From Geothrix terrae (GTDB taxonomy: Bacteria; Acidobacteriota; Holophagae; Holophagales; Holophagaceae): DNA of 64,000 bases. Positions within the stretch are counted from its first letter, which is position 1. The number at the start of each line of letters is the position of its first letter. The position numbers and the translations under genes were made by a program. Below are positions 49,468 through 62,572 of this stretch, one piece after another. The stretch spans positions 248,001 through 312,000 of the forward strand of contig NZ_JAKZLA010000002.1 in the NCBI RefSeq assembly GCF_022808775.1, read 5' to 3'. The notes under the pieces were generated by a model. The model was given only the letters and a program-made list of their open reading frames with translations. It was not told the DNA's origin and ran no database searches.

Positions 49468-50721
49468 CTACCCTTCCAGCTCCGGGAAGGCCGCGAGCAG
49501 CTGCTTCCGGGCCTCCAACAGCTCTGGCACCGCGGGGTCCCGGCGACGGCGGAAGCCGCGGATGGCCTGGAGGTCATCTCCGGCGCGCTCGAGGACCGGG
49601 AGGCCCAGGAGCACCACCAGCAGGGCCGCAGGCGGGACCAGGGCCCCGTGCCAACCCCAGCGGCTACCGGCCAGGGCCCCCAGGACCAGGGCCCAGAGCG
49701 GATGCAGGAGGAGCCCCGCCAGCAGCTTCAGGGTGGCCGCCTGGTCGCCCTCGTCGGTGAACCGGCCCGCCACCCAGCCCACCAGGTGATAGGAGGGCCA
49801 GAACAGCAGCGCCGGTGGAAGCAGCAGGGCCGCCAGCCCCAGCCGCAGGGCCGCGCCCGGCAGCCAGCGGCGGACCTCCGCACCCGGATAGGGGTGCCCC
49901 ACCTGATCCGGCCGGACGCCCTTGGCCCGGAGCCAGGCCTGGACCCCATGGACCCGAGCCTCCAGGGCGGCCAGGTCCGGCTCCGCCAGCGTGGCGAGGT
50001 GTGGCACCAGGGCCCGCACCCGGCGACGCAGGACCTCCAGGTCCACGCGGCTGCCGGGCGCCTCCGTCAGGAGCCAGGCCACCTCCTGGGCCAGGGCCAG
50101 CACCCGCACCGCCTCATCGTGGAGGGTGAGGGGCTTGAGGGCGGCCCGGATGCGGGCGGTCAACTCCGCCACGGCCTCCGGGTCCGCGCCCCTCGGCGCG
50201 AGATCCCGCCAGGCCACAGGCTCGCCCACCCGCAGGAGGACGCTGTGGCGGAAGGTGGCGCGGTCCCCGTAGACCAGGCCGGCGGGCACCAGGGCCACCG
50301 GCACCGGGCTGGACAGGGCCATGCGGGCGGCGCCGGTCTTGAGGGGGGCCAGGTCCGCTTCCGAGTGGCTCACGCCCTCCGGAAACATGGCCACGGAGCC
50401 GCCTTCGGCCAGCACCTCGTGGACCTTCCGGAAGCACTGCTGGATGGTCTCCGGCGTGGCGCCGCCATCCTTGGGCCGGGTCACGGGGATGGCCCGGAAG
50501 GCCGCCAGGAAGGGCCGCAGGGGCGCCAGCTTCCACAGCGTGGCCTTGGCCAGCCAGCCCGCCCGGCGCTCCAGGAGGGCTCCCGCCGCCAGGGGATCCA
50601 GCAGCCCGTTCGGATGGTTCAGGAGGATCAGGCAGGGGCCCGGCGGCAGGTCCGGGCCCTCCCGGCGGAGGGCCCGGAACCAGATCCGCCCCAGCAGCCT
50701 CGCGACCCGGCTGGCCGCCAT
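49468..50721 (-). CDS. PlsC-type 1-acylglycerol-phosphate acyltransferase-like protein
   Basis: A 417-residue membrane-associated acyltransferase. The catalytic motif is NHPNGLLD (about residues 34-41), with five instead of four residues between His and Asp, as in the GPAT-like 'NHPNxLLD' group. FPEGVSHSE (about 112-120) is the phosphate-binding motif. Hydrophobic helices at about 290-385 anchor it. Likely role: phospholipid or lysolipid acylation. The gene starts 2 bp before the end of the upstream MFS gene region, so they form one transcript. Confidence 0.85.
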   Translation of the reverse strand: MAASRVARLLGRIWFRALRREGPDLPPGPCLILLNHPNGLLDPLAAGALLERRAGWLAKATLWKLAPLRPFLAAFRAIPVTRPKDGGATPETIQQCFRKVHEVLAEGGSVAMFPEGVSHSEADLAPLKTGAARMALSSPVPVALVPAGLVYGDRATFRHSVLLRVGEPVAWRDLAPRGADPEAVAELTARIRAALKPLTLHDEAVRVLALAQEVAWLLTEAPGSRVDLEVLRRRVRALVPHLATLAEPDLAALEARVHGVQAWLRAKGVRPDQVGHPYPGAEVRRWLPGAALRLGLAALLLPPALLFWPSYHLVGWVAGRFTDEGDQAATLKLLAGLLLHPLWALVLGALAGSRWGWHGALVPPAALLVVLLGLPVLERAGDDLQAIRGFRRRRDPAVPELLEARKQLLAAFPELEG

Positions 50722-50722
50722 G

Positions 50723-51955
50723 TCAGGCCTTCGCCGGCCGGTGCCGCGCCCACCACAGGGCCGCCCCGCTGAGGACGATGGCCGGCAGGACGAGGGTGAG
50801 GGCCTCGGCCAGGGCATCGCCGCCGGACCGCCCGGCGGCGTGCAGCGCATCCGCCCGGCGACCCACCAGCTCGGGGCTGATGGCGTCCCCCAGCAGGTGG
50901 ATGAGGAGCACGTTCACCGCCACCCCGGTGGCCCGGATGCTGGCAGGCAGGCTGCTGACCGTGAGGGCGTTGACGGGGCTGGTGTTCACGAAGAGCAGGA
51001 ACATGCCCACGAAGAACAGGGCGTAGGCCGTCCCCAGGTTGCCGGTGGCCAGGGCCCAGGCCACCACCGGCGCCGAGGCCACCAGGGTGAGGCCCGAGAT
51101 CCCGGCCCCCGCATCGGGCCAGCGCTTCTGCCAGCGGTCCGTGAGCCAACCGCCCAGGAAGGTCCCCAGGATGCCCGTCACCACCGCCAGGGCCCCGAAG
51201 ACGAGGCCCGCCCGGGCGGTGGACACGGCAAACCGGCGCTGGACCAGGGTCGGCCCCCAGGTGCTGAGGCCTCCCATGGCGAAGGTGTAGGCCACGTAGC
51301 TGGCGGTGCAGGCCAGCCAGATCCGGTTCAGGAAGACGCGCTTCAGGCGCCGCAGGTAGGGTTCCCCGGCCCCCAGGTCCACGGCTTCATCCATGGCCCC
51401 GCGTTTGGGGTCCATCTGGAAGGCCATCCAGAGGGCGAGGAGCAGGCCCGGCAGGCCCGCCACCAGGAAGGAGGCCCGCCAGCCCCAAGCGCCCGCCACC
51501 AGGCCGCCCAGGCCATAGCCCAGGGCGCTGCCCACGGGAATGGCCAGGTAGAACCAGGTGAAGGTCCGGGCCCGGTCCGATTCGTGGAAGCCGTCCGCCA
51601 GCATGGCCGGGCCCAGGCTGGCATAGGCGGCCTCGCCCACCCCCACGAGGGAGCGCGTCACCAGCAGGGCCGGGTAGCTGTGGACGAAGGCCGCGCCCAC
51701 CGTGGCCAGGCTCCAGAGCGCGACGCCCCCGGCCACGAGGCGGGGACGGTGGAAGCGGTCGGCCAGGTAGCCGAAGAGGGGCGCGGCGCACATGTACACC
51801 GCGATGAAGACGAAGGTCAGCCGCCCGAGCTGGGCGTCGGACAGGTGCAGCTCCCGGCCGAGGGGCTCGAGGATCGCCGCCACGACGTACCGGTCCAGGT
51901 AGTTCACCAGGTTGATGCCGGTGAGCAGCAGGAGCAGCCGTCGGGCGGCGGTCAT
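50723..51955 (-). CDS. spinster-like MFS transporter
   Basis: A 410-residue permease with 12 hydrophobic segments. The first helix and loop (INLVNYLDRYVVAAILEPLGREL) match the spinster branch of MFS, and the loop GYLADRFHRPRLV carries the D-R-x-x-R signature. Spinster relatives move sphingolipids or lysophospholipids. Together with the adjacent acyltransferase gene, a lysophospholipid uptake and re-acylation function (LplT-Aas-like) is an attractive inference. Confidence 0.85.
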   Translation of the reverse strand: MTAARRLLLLLTGINLVNYLDRYVVAAILEPLGRELHLSDAQLGRLTFVFIAVYMCAAPLFGYLADRFHRPRLVAGGVALWSLATVGAAFVHSYPALLVTRSLVGVGEAAYASLGPAMLADGFHESDRARTFTWFYLAIPVGSALGYGLGGLVAGAWGWRASFLVAGLPGLLLALWMAFQMDPKRGAMDEAVDLGAGEPYLRRLKRVFLNRIWLACTASYVAYTFAMGGLSTWGPTLVQRRFAVSTARAGLVFGALAVVTGILGTFLGGWLTDRWQKRWPDAGAGISGLTLVASAPVVAWALATGNLGTAYALFFVGMFLLFVNTSPVNALTVSSLPASIRATGVAVNVLLIHLLGDAISPELVGRRADALHAAGRSGGDALAEALTLVLPAIVLSGAALWWARHRPAKA

Positions 51956-51976
51956 CTCGCGGCGGAGCGGGTCAGG

Positions 51977-52573
51977 CTACTTCTTGGGGGTCGCGGGCTT
52001 GGCGGCGGGCTTGGGCGCGGGCGCGGCAGGCTTGGCGGCGGGGGCGGCAGTCTCGCTGGCGTCCAGGCGCTTGGCCACCTCGGCCGTGAAGCTCTCCATC
52101 CAGGCCTTGTCGCCCCAGGAGAGGACCTGCACGGCCTGGTCCGAGAAGACCATCTGGAGCTTCTGCTCCTTGGCCAGCTGCTCGACGATGGGGCCGGCCA
52201 GCTTGGTGATGGCCTCGCCCACCTTCTTCTCCACGCGCTGGTACTCCTGCTGGCTGTCCTCCTGCATCTTCTTGGCCTCGAACTCCAGGTCCCGGTACTT
52301 CTTGGCCAGGGCCTCCTTCTTGTCGGGGTCGATGCTGGGCGAGTTCAGCTGCTGCTGCAGGGTCTGCAGCTCCTGGCCCTTGGCCTGGAGCTTCTCCTGG
52401 AGGTTCTTCCCGGTGATCTCCAGCTCAGAGAAGATGGCGCCGGCCTTCTTGGAGATGCGGACCAGCTGGTTGATGCTGAAGAAGGCGAAGCGGGGAGCCT
52501 CCTGGGCCGCGGCGGGCGCAGCGAGGGCGGCGGACAGGCACAGGGCGGCCACGGACGGGGCGAGCAGGCGCAT
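51977..52573 (-). CDS. OmpH/Skp family periplasmic chaperone
   Basis: A 198-residue protein with a signal peptide (LLAPSVAALCLSAALAAPAAAQ). The body has FAFFSINQLVRISKKAGAIF at the start, then a long coiled coil (about 50-110) forming the Skp tentacles and a return strand near KLQMVFSDQAVQVLSW. The C-terminal Ala/Pro/Lys tail is low-complexity. It escorts unfolded outer-membrane proteins to BamA, whose gene lies 57 bp upstream. The ATG at 52573 with GGAG is preferred over an earlier codon. Confidence 0.87.
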   Translation of the reverse strand: MRLLAPSVAALCLSAALAAPAAAQEAPRFAFFSINQLVRISKKAGAIFSELEITGKNLQEKLQAKGQELQTLQQQLNSPSIDPDKKEALAKKYRDLEFEAKKMQEDSQQEYQRVEKKVGEAITKLAGPIVEQLAKEQKLQMVFSDQAVQVLSWGDKAWMESFTAEVAKRLDASETAAPAAKPAAPAPKPAAKPATPKK

Positions 52574-52630
52574 GGGGGATCTCCAGGGCGAAAGAGCCAT
52601 TGTAGCGTGGGACGGGGCCCCTCGCGGGAA

Positions 52631-55197
52631 TCAGAAGGTGGTGCCGATGGAGAACTGGAAGTCGTTCCGGCCTTCCGTATCGAAGGGATACGGGTTCAGC
52701 TTCCGGGACCAGATCAGGCGCAGCGGGGCCGGGCTGATGGGCAGGAAGAACCGGAACTCCAGGCCCGCCGAGCGCAGCAGGGTCGGGTTCGTGTAGGAGT
52801 ATTCGTTGCTGTTCAGGTCCTTGTAGGTCACCAGGTCCTTGCTGAAGACCTTCGTGCCGCTGCCCCAGGCATTGCCCGCATCGTAGAAGAAGACGAGCCG
52901 GAACTGGTCGGCGATCTTGAACTGGTACTCGAAGTTCGCGATGAACTGCTTGTTGCCGCCCACCACCACGGGCTGGCCGTAGTTGTCCAGGAGGACGCTG
53001 CCCACCTGGCCGTAGCGGTACCCGCGGATGCTGTTCTCGCCGCCGGGCCGGTAGAGGTCGTAGAGCGGAAGCTCGTCGCTGCCCATGTTCTGGAGGTAGC
53101 CGTAGCTGAGGTTGGCGGCGAAGATGTGGCGGTCGCCCACATTGGCGAACTTGGCGAAATCCCAGGTGGCGCGCAGGAAGGGCTTGTCGCCCCCGAACTG
53201 CCAGCCGCCGTATTCCAGGCCGAAGGACACCCGGGTGCCCTGGGTGGGCTTGAACTGGTGGTTCACCGTGCTGAAGGTCAGGCTCTGGCTGAAGGTGGAC
53301 GTCAGCTGGTTGCCCATGTCCCGGAAGTAGTAATTCCGTCCGCCCTCGATGCGGATCAGCCGGAAGCTGTAGCCCATGGAGTAGGTGGTGAAGAAGGCCC
53401 AGGGCTGGTTGGGGAACCAGTTGCTCAGGCGCGCGCCCACGGACACGCCGAGGCTGCGGGTGAACTGTTTGTAGGCGTTGGCGATGCCCACGCGGGAGGC
53501 GTCGTAGTCCGCGGATCCGTTCGACACGGATGTCGAGAACGAGTACGGCAGGTCGAAGACGAAGGGCTCCGTGAAGCCGACGGAGATGTTCTTGGAGAAC
53601 TTGCCCCCGTTGTAGCTCACGGACAGGGTCTCGCCGCCGCCGCCGAGGTTGCGGGTGGAGAAGCTCACGCCCAGGGAGAAGCCGAACAGGGACCCGTAGC
53701 CCCCCTGGAAGAGCAGCTCGTTGACGCCGGCCTCCTCGCCGCGGATCACCACGTCCACCTGGGGCTTGTCCGGCACCAGGTCCACCTTGGGCTCGGAGTT
53801 CTTCACGTCGAAGAAGCTCAGCTGGCTGATGCCCAGTAGCGAATCCTTGAAGAAGTCCGTGCGGAAGAGGTCGCCCTCCTTCAGCATCATGCTGCGGCGG
53901 AGCACCTTGTCCTTGGTCGTGAGGTTGCCTTCGAACTCGATGCGCCGGACCGAGTACTGCTCGCCCTCGTCCAGCTTCAGGACGGTATCCACCTTCTTGA
54001 CACCGTTCTCTTCGCGGATGTCGAACTTCTTCTCCGCGCGGAAGAGGATGTAGGCCTGGTTGCTGTAGGCCTCCTTGAGCTTGTCCACGGTCTGGTTCAC
54101 CGCGTCCAGGTCGAAGGGCACCGGCTTGGCGCCGGGCTTCGGAGCCTCCAGCGACGGCCTGATGTTGAAAAACTTCTTGAGGAAGGAGTGGTTGTCCCGC
54201 TTCACCTCCGCGTACTTCATCGGATAGTAGGTGTCGCGGAAGAGCTTGCCGCCCTCGGTCTTGAAGGTCCCTTCGAAGAACTGCTCGCCCTCGAGGATGG
54301 GGATGGTGAGGGTGGCGCGGAGGTCGTACTTGGGTGACTTCGCCTCCTTGAGGCGCTTCTCGTTCTTCTTCTTCTGCTTCTCGGTGGTCTTGTCCTCCAC
54401 CTCGATGACCGGCTTGCCGACGAAGACGTCCTTGTAGCCAAGCCTCCAGTAGGCCTTCTTCAGGTTCTCCAGGTCCTCTTCCATGTTCTTGTCCACCAGC
54501 AGGTCATGCGTGGTGAGCCAGCTGAACATCCAGTGCCGGCGCGTCTTCTTCATGACGCTCCGCAGCTGGGCGCTGGAGAACACTTTGTTCCCGCGGAATT
54601 CCACACGGTAGATCTTGGCCTTGCCGCCTTCCTTGATGTCGAAGACCAGGCGGGCCACGCCCGGGCCCATGGGCTCGAGGGTGATGTCCACCACCGGGTT
54701 CCGGAACCCCTTCTCGCCGGCCTGCTCCACGATCTGGTTCTTGATCTTGCGGGCGGCCTCCGGGTCGTAGACCGTGTCCGGATTGATGGTGAGTTTCTTC
54801 TCTTTGATCTTGTCCTTGATGTTGGTGAGACCCACCTCGGTGCCGCCGCGGTAGTCGATCTCCTTGATCAGGGGGCGCTCCTTGATCCGGATGACCAGCT
54901 TCTTGCCGCCCGGGGCGTCCTCCACCTCGAGCTTGACGTCATCGAAGGACCCGCTGGCCCAGAGCTTCCCCATCACACCGCTGAAATCGATGTTCCGGAG
55001 GTCGTCGCCCACCTTCACGCCCGACTTGAAGATCACCGTCTCGGCCGTCTGCTTCTGGGCGCCGATCACCTCGATCTTGACGATGGGCTCGATGTCCTGG
55101 GCCGCCAGGGAGAACGAGAACCCCGCAGCCAGCAGCAGGGGAAGCACGCCGCTCCACCACCGGGGCTGAGTCCGGTTCCATTCCATGTTCCGCTGCG

Positions 55198-55201
<4 letters not shown>
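52631..55201 (-). CDS. bamA: outer-membrane protein assembly factor BamA
   Basis: An 856-residue Omp85 protein. Signal peptide about 15-34 (ending SLAAQ); POTRA repeats about 38-480 (one extended by a charged linker KQKKKNEKRLKEAKSPK near 290); C-terminal 16-stranded barrel from about 490. The barrel holds the lock motif SIRGYRYGQVG, the VRGY/F-type signature, and ends in ...FQFSIGTTF with the terminal Phe needed for assembly. It inserts outer-membrane proteins. The start overlaps the clpC stop by 4 bp. Confidence 0.94.
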
Positions 55202-57672
<2,471 letters not shown>

Positions 57673-57795
57673 GGGACACCCTTTCGGGTTAGGTGCGGAT
57701 CGCCCTTACGGGGGATTGGATGGCTCCGAAGCCAGGATGGTTCCGGGGCGGCCTACCAGGGTAGCGCCTTCCACCCCGGTTGTCCCGGCCCCGCT

Positions 57796-57855
57796 GGGAC
57801 AGAACCGAGCCCTGACCTGGGACAGAACCCCGCCTCCACCCAGGACAGAACCCCG
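57796..57855 (+). repeat. three GGACAGAACC repeats upstream of purA
   Basis: GGGACAGAACCG (57796-57807), GGGACAGAACCCCG (57819-57832) and GGACAGAACCCCG (57843-57855), spaced 23-24 bp. The last one overlaps the presumed -35 box of purA. Confidence 0.5.
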
Positions 57856-57870
57856 TTGCGACGGTAGACT
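57842..57870 (+). promoter_or_regulatory. probable purA promoter
   Basis: AGGACA (57842-57847) and TAGACT (57865-57870) with a 17-bp spacer. The -10 box lies 19 bp before the purA ATG, leaving a short leader with a GAGGG ribosome-binding site. Confidence 0.45.
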
Positions 57871-57889
57871 GGAGGGCTGGGAGGGCGAC

Positions 57890-59197
<1,308 letters not shown>

Positions 59198-59301
59198 CCA
59201 TAAGCACCATCGCAGGCACACTGGTCGTCCTGCCCATTCAGGCATCGCACGCTCGCGTGCACCGCGCGCTCGAGGGCTCGCGGGCCTGAAGCCACCGGCA
59301 A

Positions 59302-59376
59302 GGGCCCTTAGCTCAGCGGTAGAGCAGCGGCCTTTTAAGCCGTTGGCCGCGGGTTCAAATCCCGCAGGGCCCACCA
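59302..59376 (+). tRNA. tRNA-Lys (UUU)
   Basis: Cloverleaf with acceptor GGGCCCT/AGGGCCC, D arm AGCTCAGCGGTAGAGC, anticodon loop CTTTTAA (TTT), T arm GCGGGTTCAAATCCCGC, and encoded CCA at 59374-59376. Confidence 0.95.
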
Positions 59377-59389
59377 AGTTCTACCCCAT

Positions 59390-59464
59390 GGGGCTATCGT
59401 CTAGGGGTCAGGACACCGCCCTTTCACGGCGGTAACACGGGTTCGAATCCCGTTAGCCCTACCA
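59390..59464 (+). tRNA. tRNA-Glu (UUC)
   Basis: Cloverleaf with acceptor GGGGCTA/TAGCCCT, anticodon loop CTTTCAC (TTC), T arm ACGGGTTCGAATCCCGT and encoded CCA at 59462-59464. Its 3' end is a likely attachment site for the element that follows. Confidence 0.95.
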
Positions 59465-59467
59465 GAA

Positions 59468-59493
59468 AACACCCTAGAGAAATCTAGGGTGTT
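59468..59493 (+). terminator. terminator of the tRNA pair
   Basis: AACACCCTAGA (59468-59478), GAAA tetraloop, TCTAGGGTGTT (59483-59493), followed by CTTGTTT. Perfect 11-bp stem 3 bp after tRNA-Glu. Confidence 0.85.
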
Positions 59494-60002
59494 CTTGTTT
59501 AAAAGCGATCAATCCTGACCTGAAAATAGGGCCATCCGAAAATCATCCGAAAAAGATGTTCCCGGACGACGCCGGGTACGGGTGGACGATCCGCCTTGAT
59601 GACCACCCAGAGGGACGGACGCGAGACGCTTCCCTGATCGGCTCCCGAACGGATCCTGGACGAGGGATTCCATCCACCGATGAACATCCTCGTTCGCGCG
59701 GCTGACCTTCGTGACCCGCTCCGCATGCCCATGTGTCCCTGGGCATGCGGAGGCTCTCTCATTCAGGGAACGTCGATGGTGACCTCGAACTCGGCGCGAC
59801 GCGCTGTCAGCTATCACTTCCAATCGAACGTACGCGTTCTCTCGACCATGGCTCGGCGGGAGGCGCTTATACCACATTTCGAAAATTGCTGTGGACGCGC
59901 GCGTCGCACATAATTTGTGTTTTGATTGAATTTATATCTTCCCAACCAAATTCGATGTCGGCAGGCTCTAGAGAGTCCCGATGGACTTACCTGGAGCACC
60001 CC
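59494..60002. other. gene-poor start of the putative integrated element
   Basis: About 510 bp without a convincing gene. Short open frames exist on both strands but have no recognisable family, codon pattern or ribosome-binding site. The last 100 bp (59885-59960) are clearly AT-rich and probably contain the promoter of the excisionase-like gene. A 13-bp hairpin lies at 59719-59752. One end of the element (attL) should be at or near 59465. Confidence 0.45.
59719..59752. repeat. 13-bp perfect inverted repeat
   Basis: CTCCGCATGCCCA (59719-59731), 8-nt loop, TGGGCATGCGGAG (59740-59752). No T-run follows, so it is more likely a protein-binding or RNA structure element than a terminator. Confidence 0.6.
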
Positions 60003-60212
60003 ATGCACCACCCGCAGTCTTCCCCCACCAAGGTCGCGCTCAGCGTGGCCGAGTTCTGCGCTCAGTTCAGCCTGGGCCGATCCAAGGCCTATGAGGAGAT
60101 CAAGGCTGGCCGCCTTCGCATCGTGAAGGTGGGCCGTCGCACCCTCATCACCGTCACGGATGCCATGGCCTGGCTGACGGGCCATGCTTGCCCGCTCGTG
60201 GCGGGTGCCTAG
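60003..60212 (+). CDS. AlpA/excisionase-like helix-turn-helix protein
   Basis: A 69-residue protein with a MerR-like HTH_17 domain: ALSVAEFCAQFSLGRSKAYEEIKAGRLRIVKVGRRTLI, followed by TVTDAMAWL. This pattern is shared by phage AlpA/Xis proteins and small regulators in integrative elements. CTGGAGC precedes the ATG. It is the first gene after the tRNA-Glu and lies 73 bp before the DUF927 gene. It may control excision or the helicase gene. Confidence 0.75.
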   Translation: MHHPQSSPTKVALSVAEFCAQFSLGRSKAYEEIKAGRLRIVKVGRRTLITVTDAMAWLTGHACPLVAGA

Positions 60213-60285
60213 GCTGCGGTCTCCGGGCGGGGCCGATCGCCCATCGCCCTGCCCGGAGCGCCTGCCTGAACCCAACGCCTGACGG

Positions 60286-62217
60286 ATGGACGACACCATG
60301 CAGACCCACCACCCCACCGATTCAACTCACCCACCAGCACCTTCCTTCGAACCCGGCCGATCGAATGCCCTGCCCTCCCTAGGAGCGCAGGCACTGGATC
60401 CCACTCCGGTCCAGACATGCCACAACCCCGAAGAAACGGCGACCACCATTCAGAAACAACCCACCGACGTCGCAGGGAATCGGCCGAAGGTTCCTGGCTT
60501 CGAATGGCGTGCGAGCGGCCTCTACAAGGTCGGACAATCGGCCGGGGATGAGACCTCCGGTGCAGACCTAAGCAGCGATGCCCCTGTCTGGATCGCACCG
60601 CCGTTCACCATGCCAGGGCTGATTCGGGACACTCACTCGAACCGATGGCATTTCCTCCTCGCCTGGAAGGATCCCGATGGCATGTCGCACGAGGAGGCCA
60701 TCCCCAACGAATGGCTGAACGGGGAGGGCACGGACTTGGCCCGCCGCCTTGGGCAGGGTGGGCTGGTCCTCTCTCCCGAACCTGGCAAACGGAAGGCCTT
60801 GCTCCGTTACCTCTTCCAAGCTCTCCGCAAGGTCAACACACGCGTCCGTCTGGTCGACACCCATGGTTGGCATCAGGGGGCCTTCGTGATGCCGAGCGGG
60901 CTCGTCCTCGGTGGATCCTCCGAGCGGATCCACGCCGTCTGTGATGGGGGCCCTGCCCTTCAAAACGAGTGCTCCGGCAGCTTGGAGGGCTGGCAGGAGG
61001 GAGTGGCTCGCTACGCCGTGGGCAATCCTCACTTGGCCTTCGGAATCTGCACGGCGTTTGCGGGTCCGCTCCTGGACCTGATCCGACCGGATGGTGGCGG
61101 CGGGTTCAACCTCCAGGGGTTCTCCAGCAAAGGCAAAAGCACGGTGCTGGAGGTCGCGGCGTCCGTCTGGGGTCGCCCAGATCCCCTGCCGACCTGGCGG
61201 GCCACCGGCAACGGTTTGGAGGGTATCGCGGCCTCCCGAAATGACGGATTTCTGGTGCTGGACGAACTCGGGCAGGTGGATCCCAAGGAGGCGGGCCAGG
61301 TGGCCTACATGCTCGCCAATGGATCTTCCAAAGCCCGTGGGAATCGCGATGGGGGCACCCGTCCCATGAAGAAATGGCGCCTCATCTTCCTCAGTTCCGG
61401 GGAGCAGGGCCTGGAAGACAAACTCGCCGAAGACGGCAAGCGGGCCAAGGCGGGCCAGGAGGTGCGCGTGCCTGACATCCCCTGCCCTGAGCACGGGATG
61501 TTTGAGTGCGCTCACGCATTCCCCACCATGGGAGCCTTGGCCGAGCACCTCAAGCGCGAAGCTCGCAGTCATTACGGACACGCCGCTCAAGCGTTCCTCC
61601 TTGAGCTGTGCCAGGCCTTCAGCGAGGACTTCCCAGTCAGGGATCAGCTCCGCCAACGGGAGGCCCATTGGCTCGAAGGTGTGCTTCAACCTGGCTTCGA
61701 TGCCCAGGTTCGGCGGGTGGCGGGAAGGTTCGCCCTGGTGGCCGTCGCAGGAGACCTCGCAACCCGCATGGGAATCCTGCCTTGGCCGGAAGGCGAGGCG
61801 TTCTCCGCCGTCCGGATTTCCTTCCAGGCCTGGTTCGAGAAGCGTGGATTCTCAGGGGCCTCCGAGATCCATCGGGGCATCGAATCTCTCCTGGCCTTCC
61901 TTGATCGGCATGGCCTCTCACGGTTCGATCTCTGGGGCGAGGCGGATTCGAAGGTGATCAACCGCGCCGGTACCCGCAAACGGGCCGAAGGCATCGAAGG
62001 ATTCGACTACTACCTCACGCCGGAGGGCTGGAAGGAGGCCTGCGGGGGAACGGATCCCAAAGCCGTCGCCAAGGCTTGTGCGGCGAAGGGACTGCTGGAT
62101 CCAGGCCATGCCGGACGCAGTGCCCAGTCGGTTTCGATTCCAGGCCACGGGAAGGCCCGATGCTACGTCATTCGAGCCATCGCACGGGCCCAGCACGAGT
62201 CGATCGATGCCGCGTAA
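60286..62217 (+). CDS. DUF927 domain protein (replicative helicase-like ATPase)
   Basis: A 643-residue protein. The first 65 residues are proline-rich and disordered. DUF927 occupies about 95-400, with Walker A GFSSKGKST (about 277-285) and Walker B FLVLDELGQVD (about 320-330), then ANGSSKARGNRDGG and WRLIFLSSGE, all DUF927 landmarks. A helical region follows, and a C-terminal winged-helix-like module (about 565-640, FDYYLTPEGWKEA). In SCC-type and other elements, related proteins are self-loading replicative helicases, so this is the presumed replication protein here. Next come GGTGTTCC repeats, a possible origin. Confidence 0.83.
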   Translation: MDDTMQTHHPTDSTHPPAPSFEPGRSNALPSLGAQALDPTPVQTCHNPEETATTIQKQPTDVAGNRPKVPGFEWRASGLYKVGQSAGDETSGADLSSDAPVWIAPPFTMPGLIRDTHSNRWHFLLAWKDPDGMSHEEAIPNEWLNGEGTDLARRLGQGGLVLSPEPGKRKALLRYLFQALRKVNTRVRLVDTHGWHQGAFVMPSGLVLGGSSERIHAVCDGGPALQNECSGSLEGWQEGVARYAVGNPHLAFGICTAFAGPLLDLIRPDGGGGFNLQGFSSKGKSTVLEVAASVWGRPDPLPTWRATGNGLEGIAASRNDGFLVLDELGQVDPKEAGQVAYMLANGSSKARGNRDGGTRPMKKWRLIFLSSGEQGLEDKLAEDGKRAKAGQEVRVPDIPCPEHGMFECAHAFPTMGALAEHLKREARSHYGHAAQAFLLELCQAFSEDFPVRDQLRQREAHWLEGVLQPGFDAQVRRVAGRFALVAVAGDLATRMGILPWPEGEAFSAVRISFQAWFEKRGFSGASEIHRGIESLLAFLDRHGLSRFDLWGEADSKVINRAGTRKRAEGIEGFDYYLTPEGWKEACGGTDPKAVAKACAAKGLLDPGHAGRSAQSVSIPGHGKARCYVIRAIARAQHESIDAA

Positions 62218-62237
62218 CGGTCAGGCGGAGACTTGCA

Positions 62238-62464
62238 TGTTCCAGGTGTTCCCCATCCGGGGAATGGCATCACTGCTGGGTTTGAATGGAACACCGGGAT
62301 GTGTTCCTGAAGGTGTTCTGTGTGTGTTCCATCCCCTCAGTCCGCTCAGGCTGGAACCCTGTCCCATCAAGAGAACACCCCTCACCCCCTCTGGGGTGTT
62401 CTTCGAATCCTCATGCACCACCAGGTTTTCTCGGCTCCTGGAACACCCGGATCACCGGAACACG
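62238..62464. repeat. cluster of GGTGTTCC/GGAACACC words, candidate replication origin
   Basis: About ten octamers in both orientations: 62238-62243 (TGTTCC), 62245-62252, 62288-62295, 62300-62307, 62312-62319, 62323-62330, 62372-62379, 62395-62402, 62440-62447 and 62457-62464. Two form a hairpin with a 10-bp stem (AGAACACCCC 62372-62381, GGGGTGTTCT 62393-62402). The cluster directly follows the DUF927 gene. Iteron-like binding sites for an origin-binding protein or a regulator fit this pattern. Confidence 0.6.
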
Positions 62465-62572
62465 CGTCTTCAAACGGAATCGCCCCATCCAGGCATCAGA
62501 GGCATTGGTCGCCATCACGTCGCCGAATCACCTCGAAGATCCCGAAGGACCCGGAACCCTCCGTTAGCCTCG

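Noticed and set aside
47364..49577. 737-codon antisense frame over the lipase gene
   Set aside because: Gly/Ala/Val repeats typical of shadow frames; the sense strand has a lipobox and a nucleophile elbow.
59499..59877. Small frames on both strands after tRNA-Glu as an integrase remnant
   Set aside because: No tyrosine or serine recombinase motif; composition looks random.
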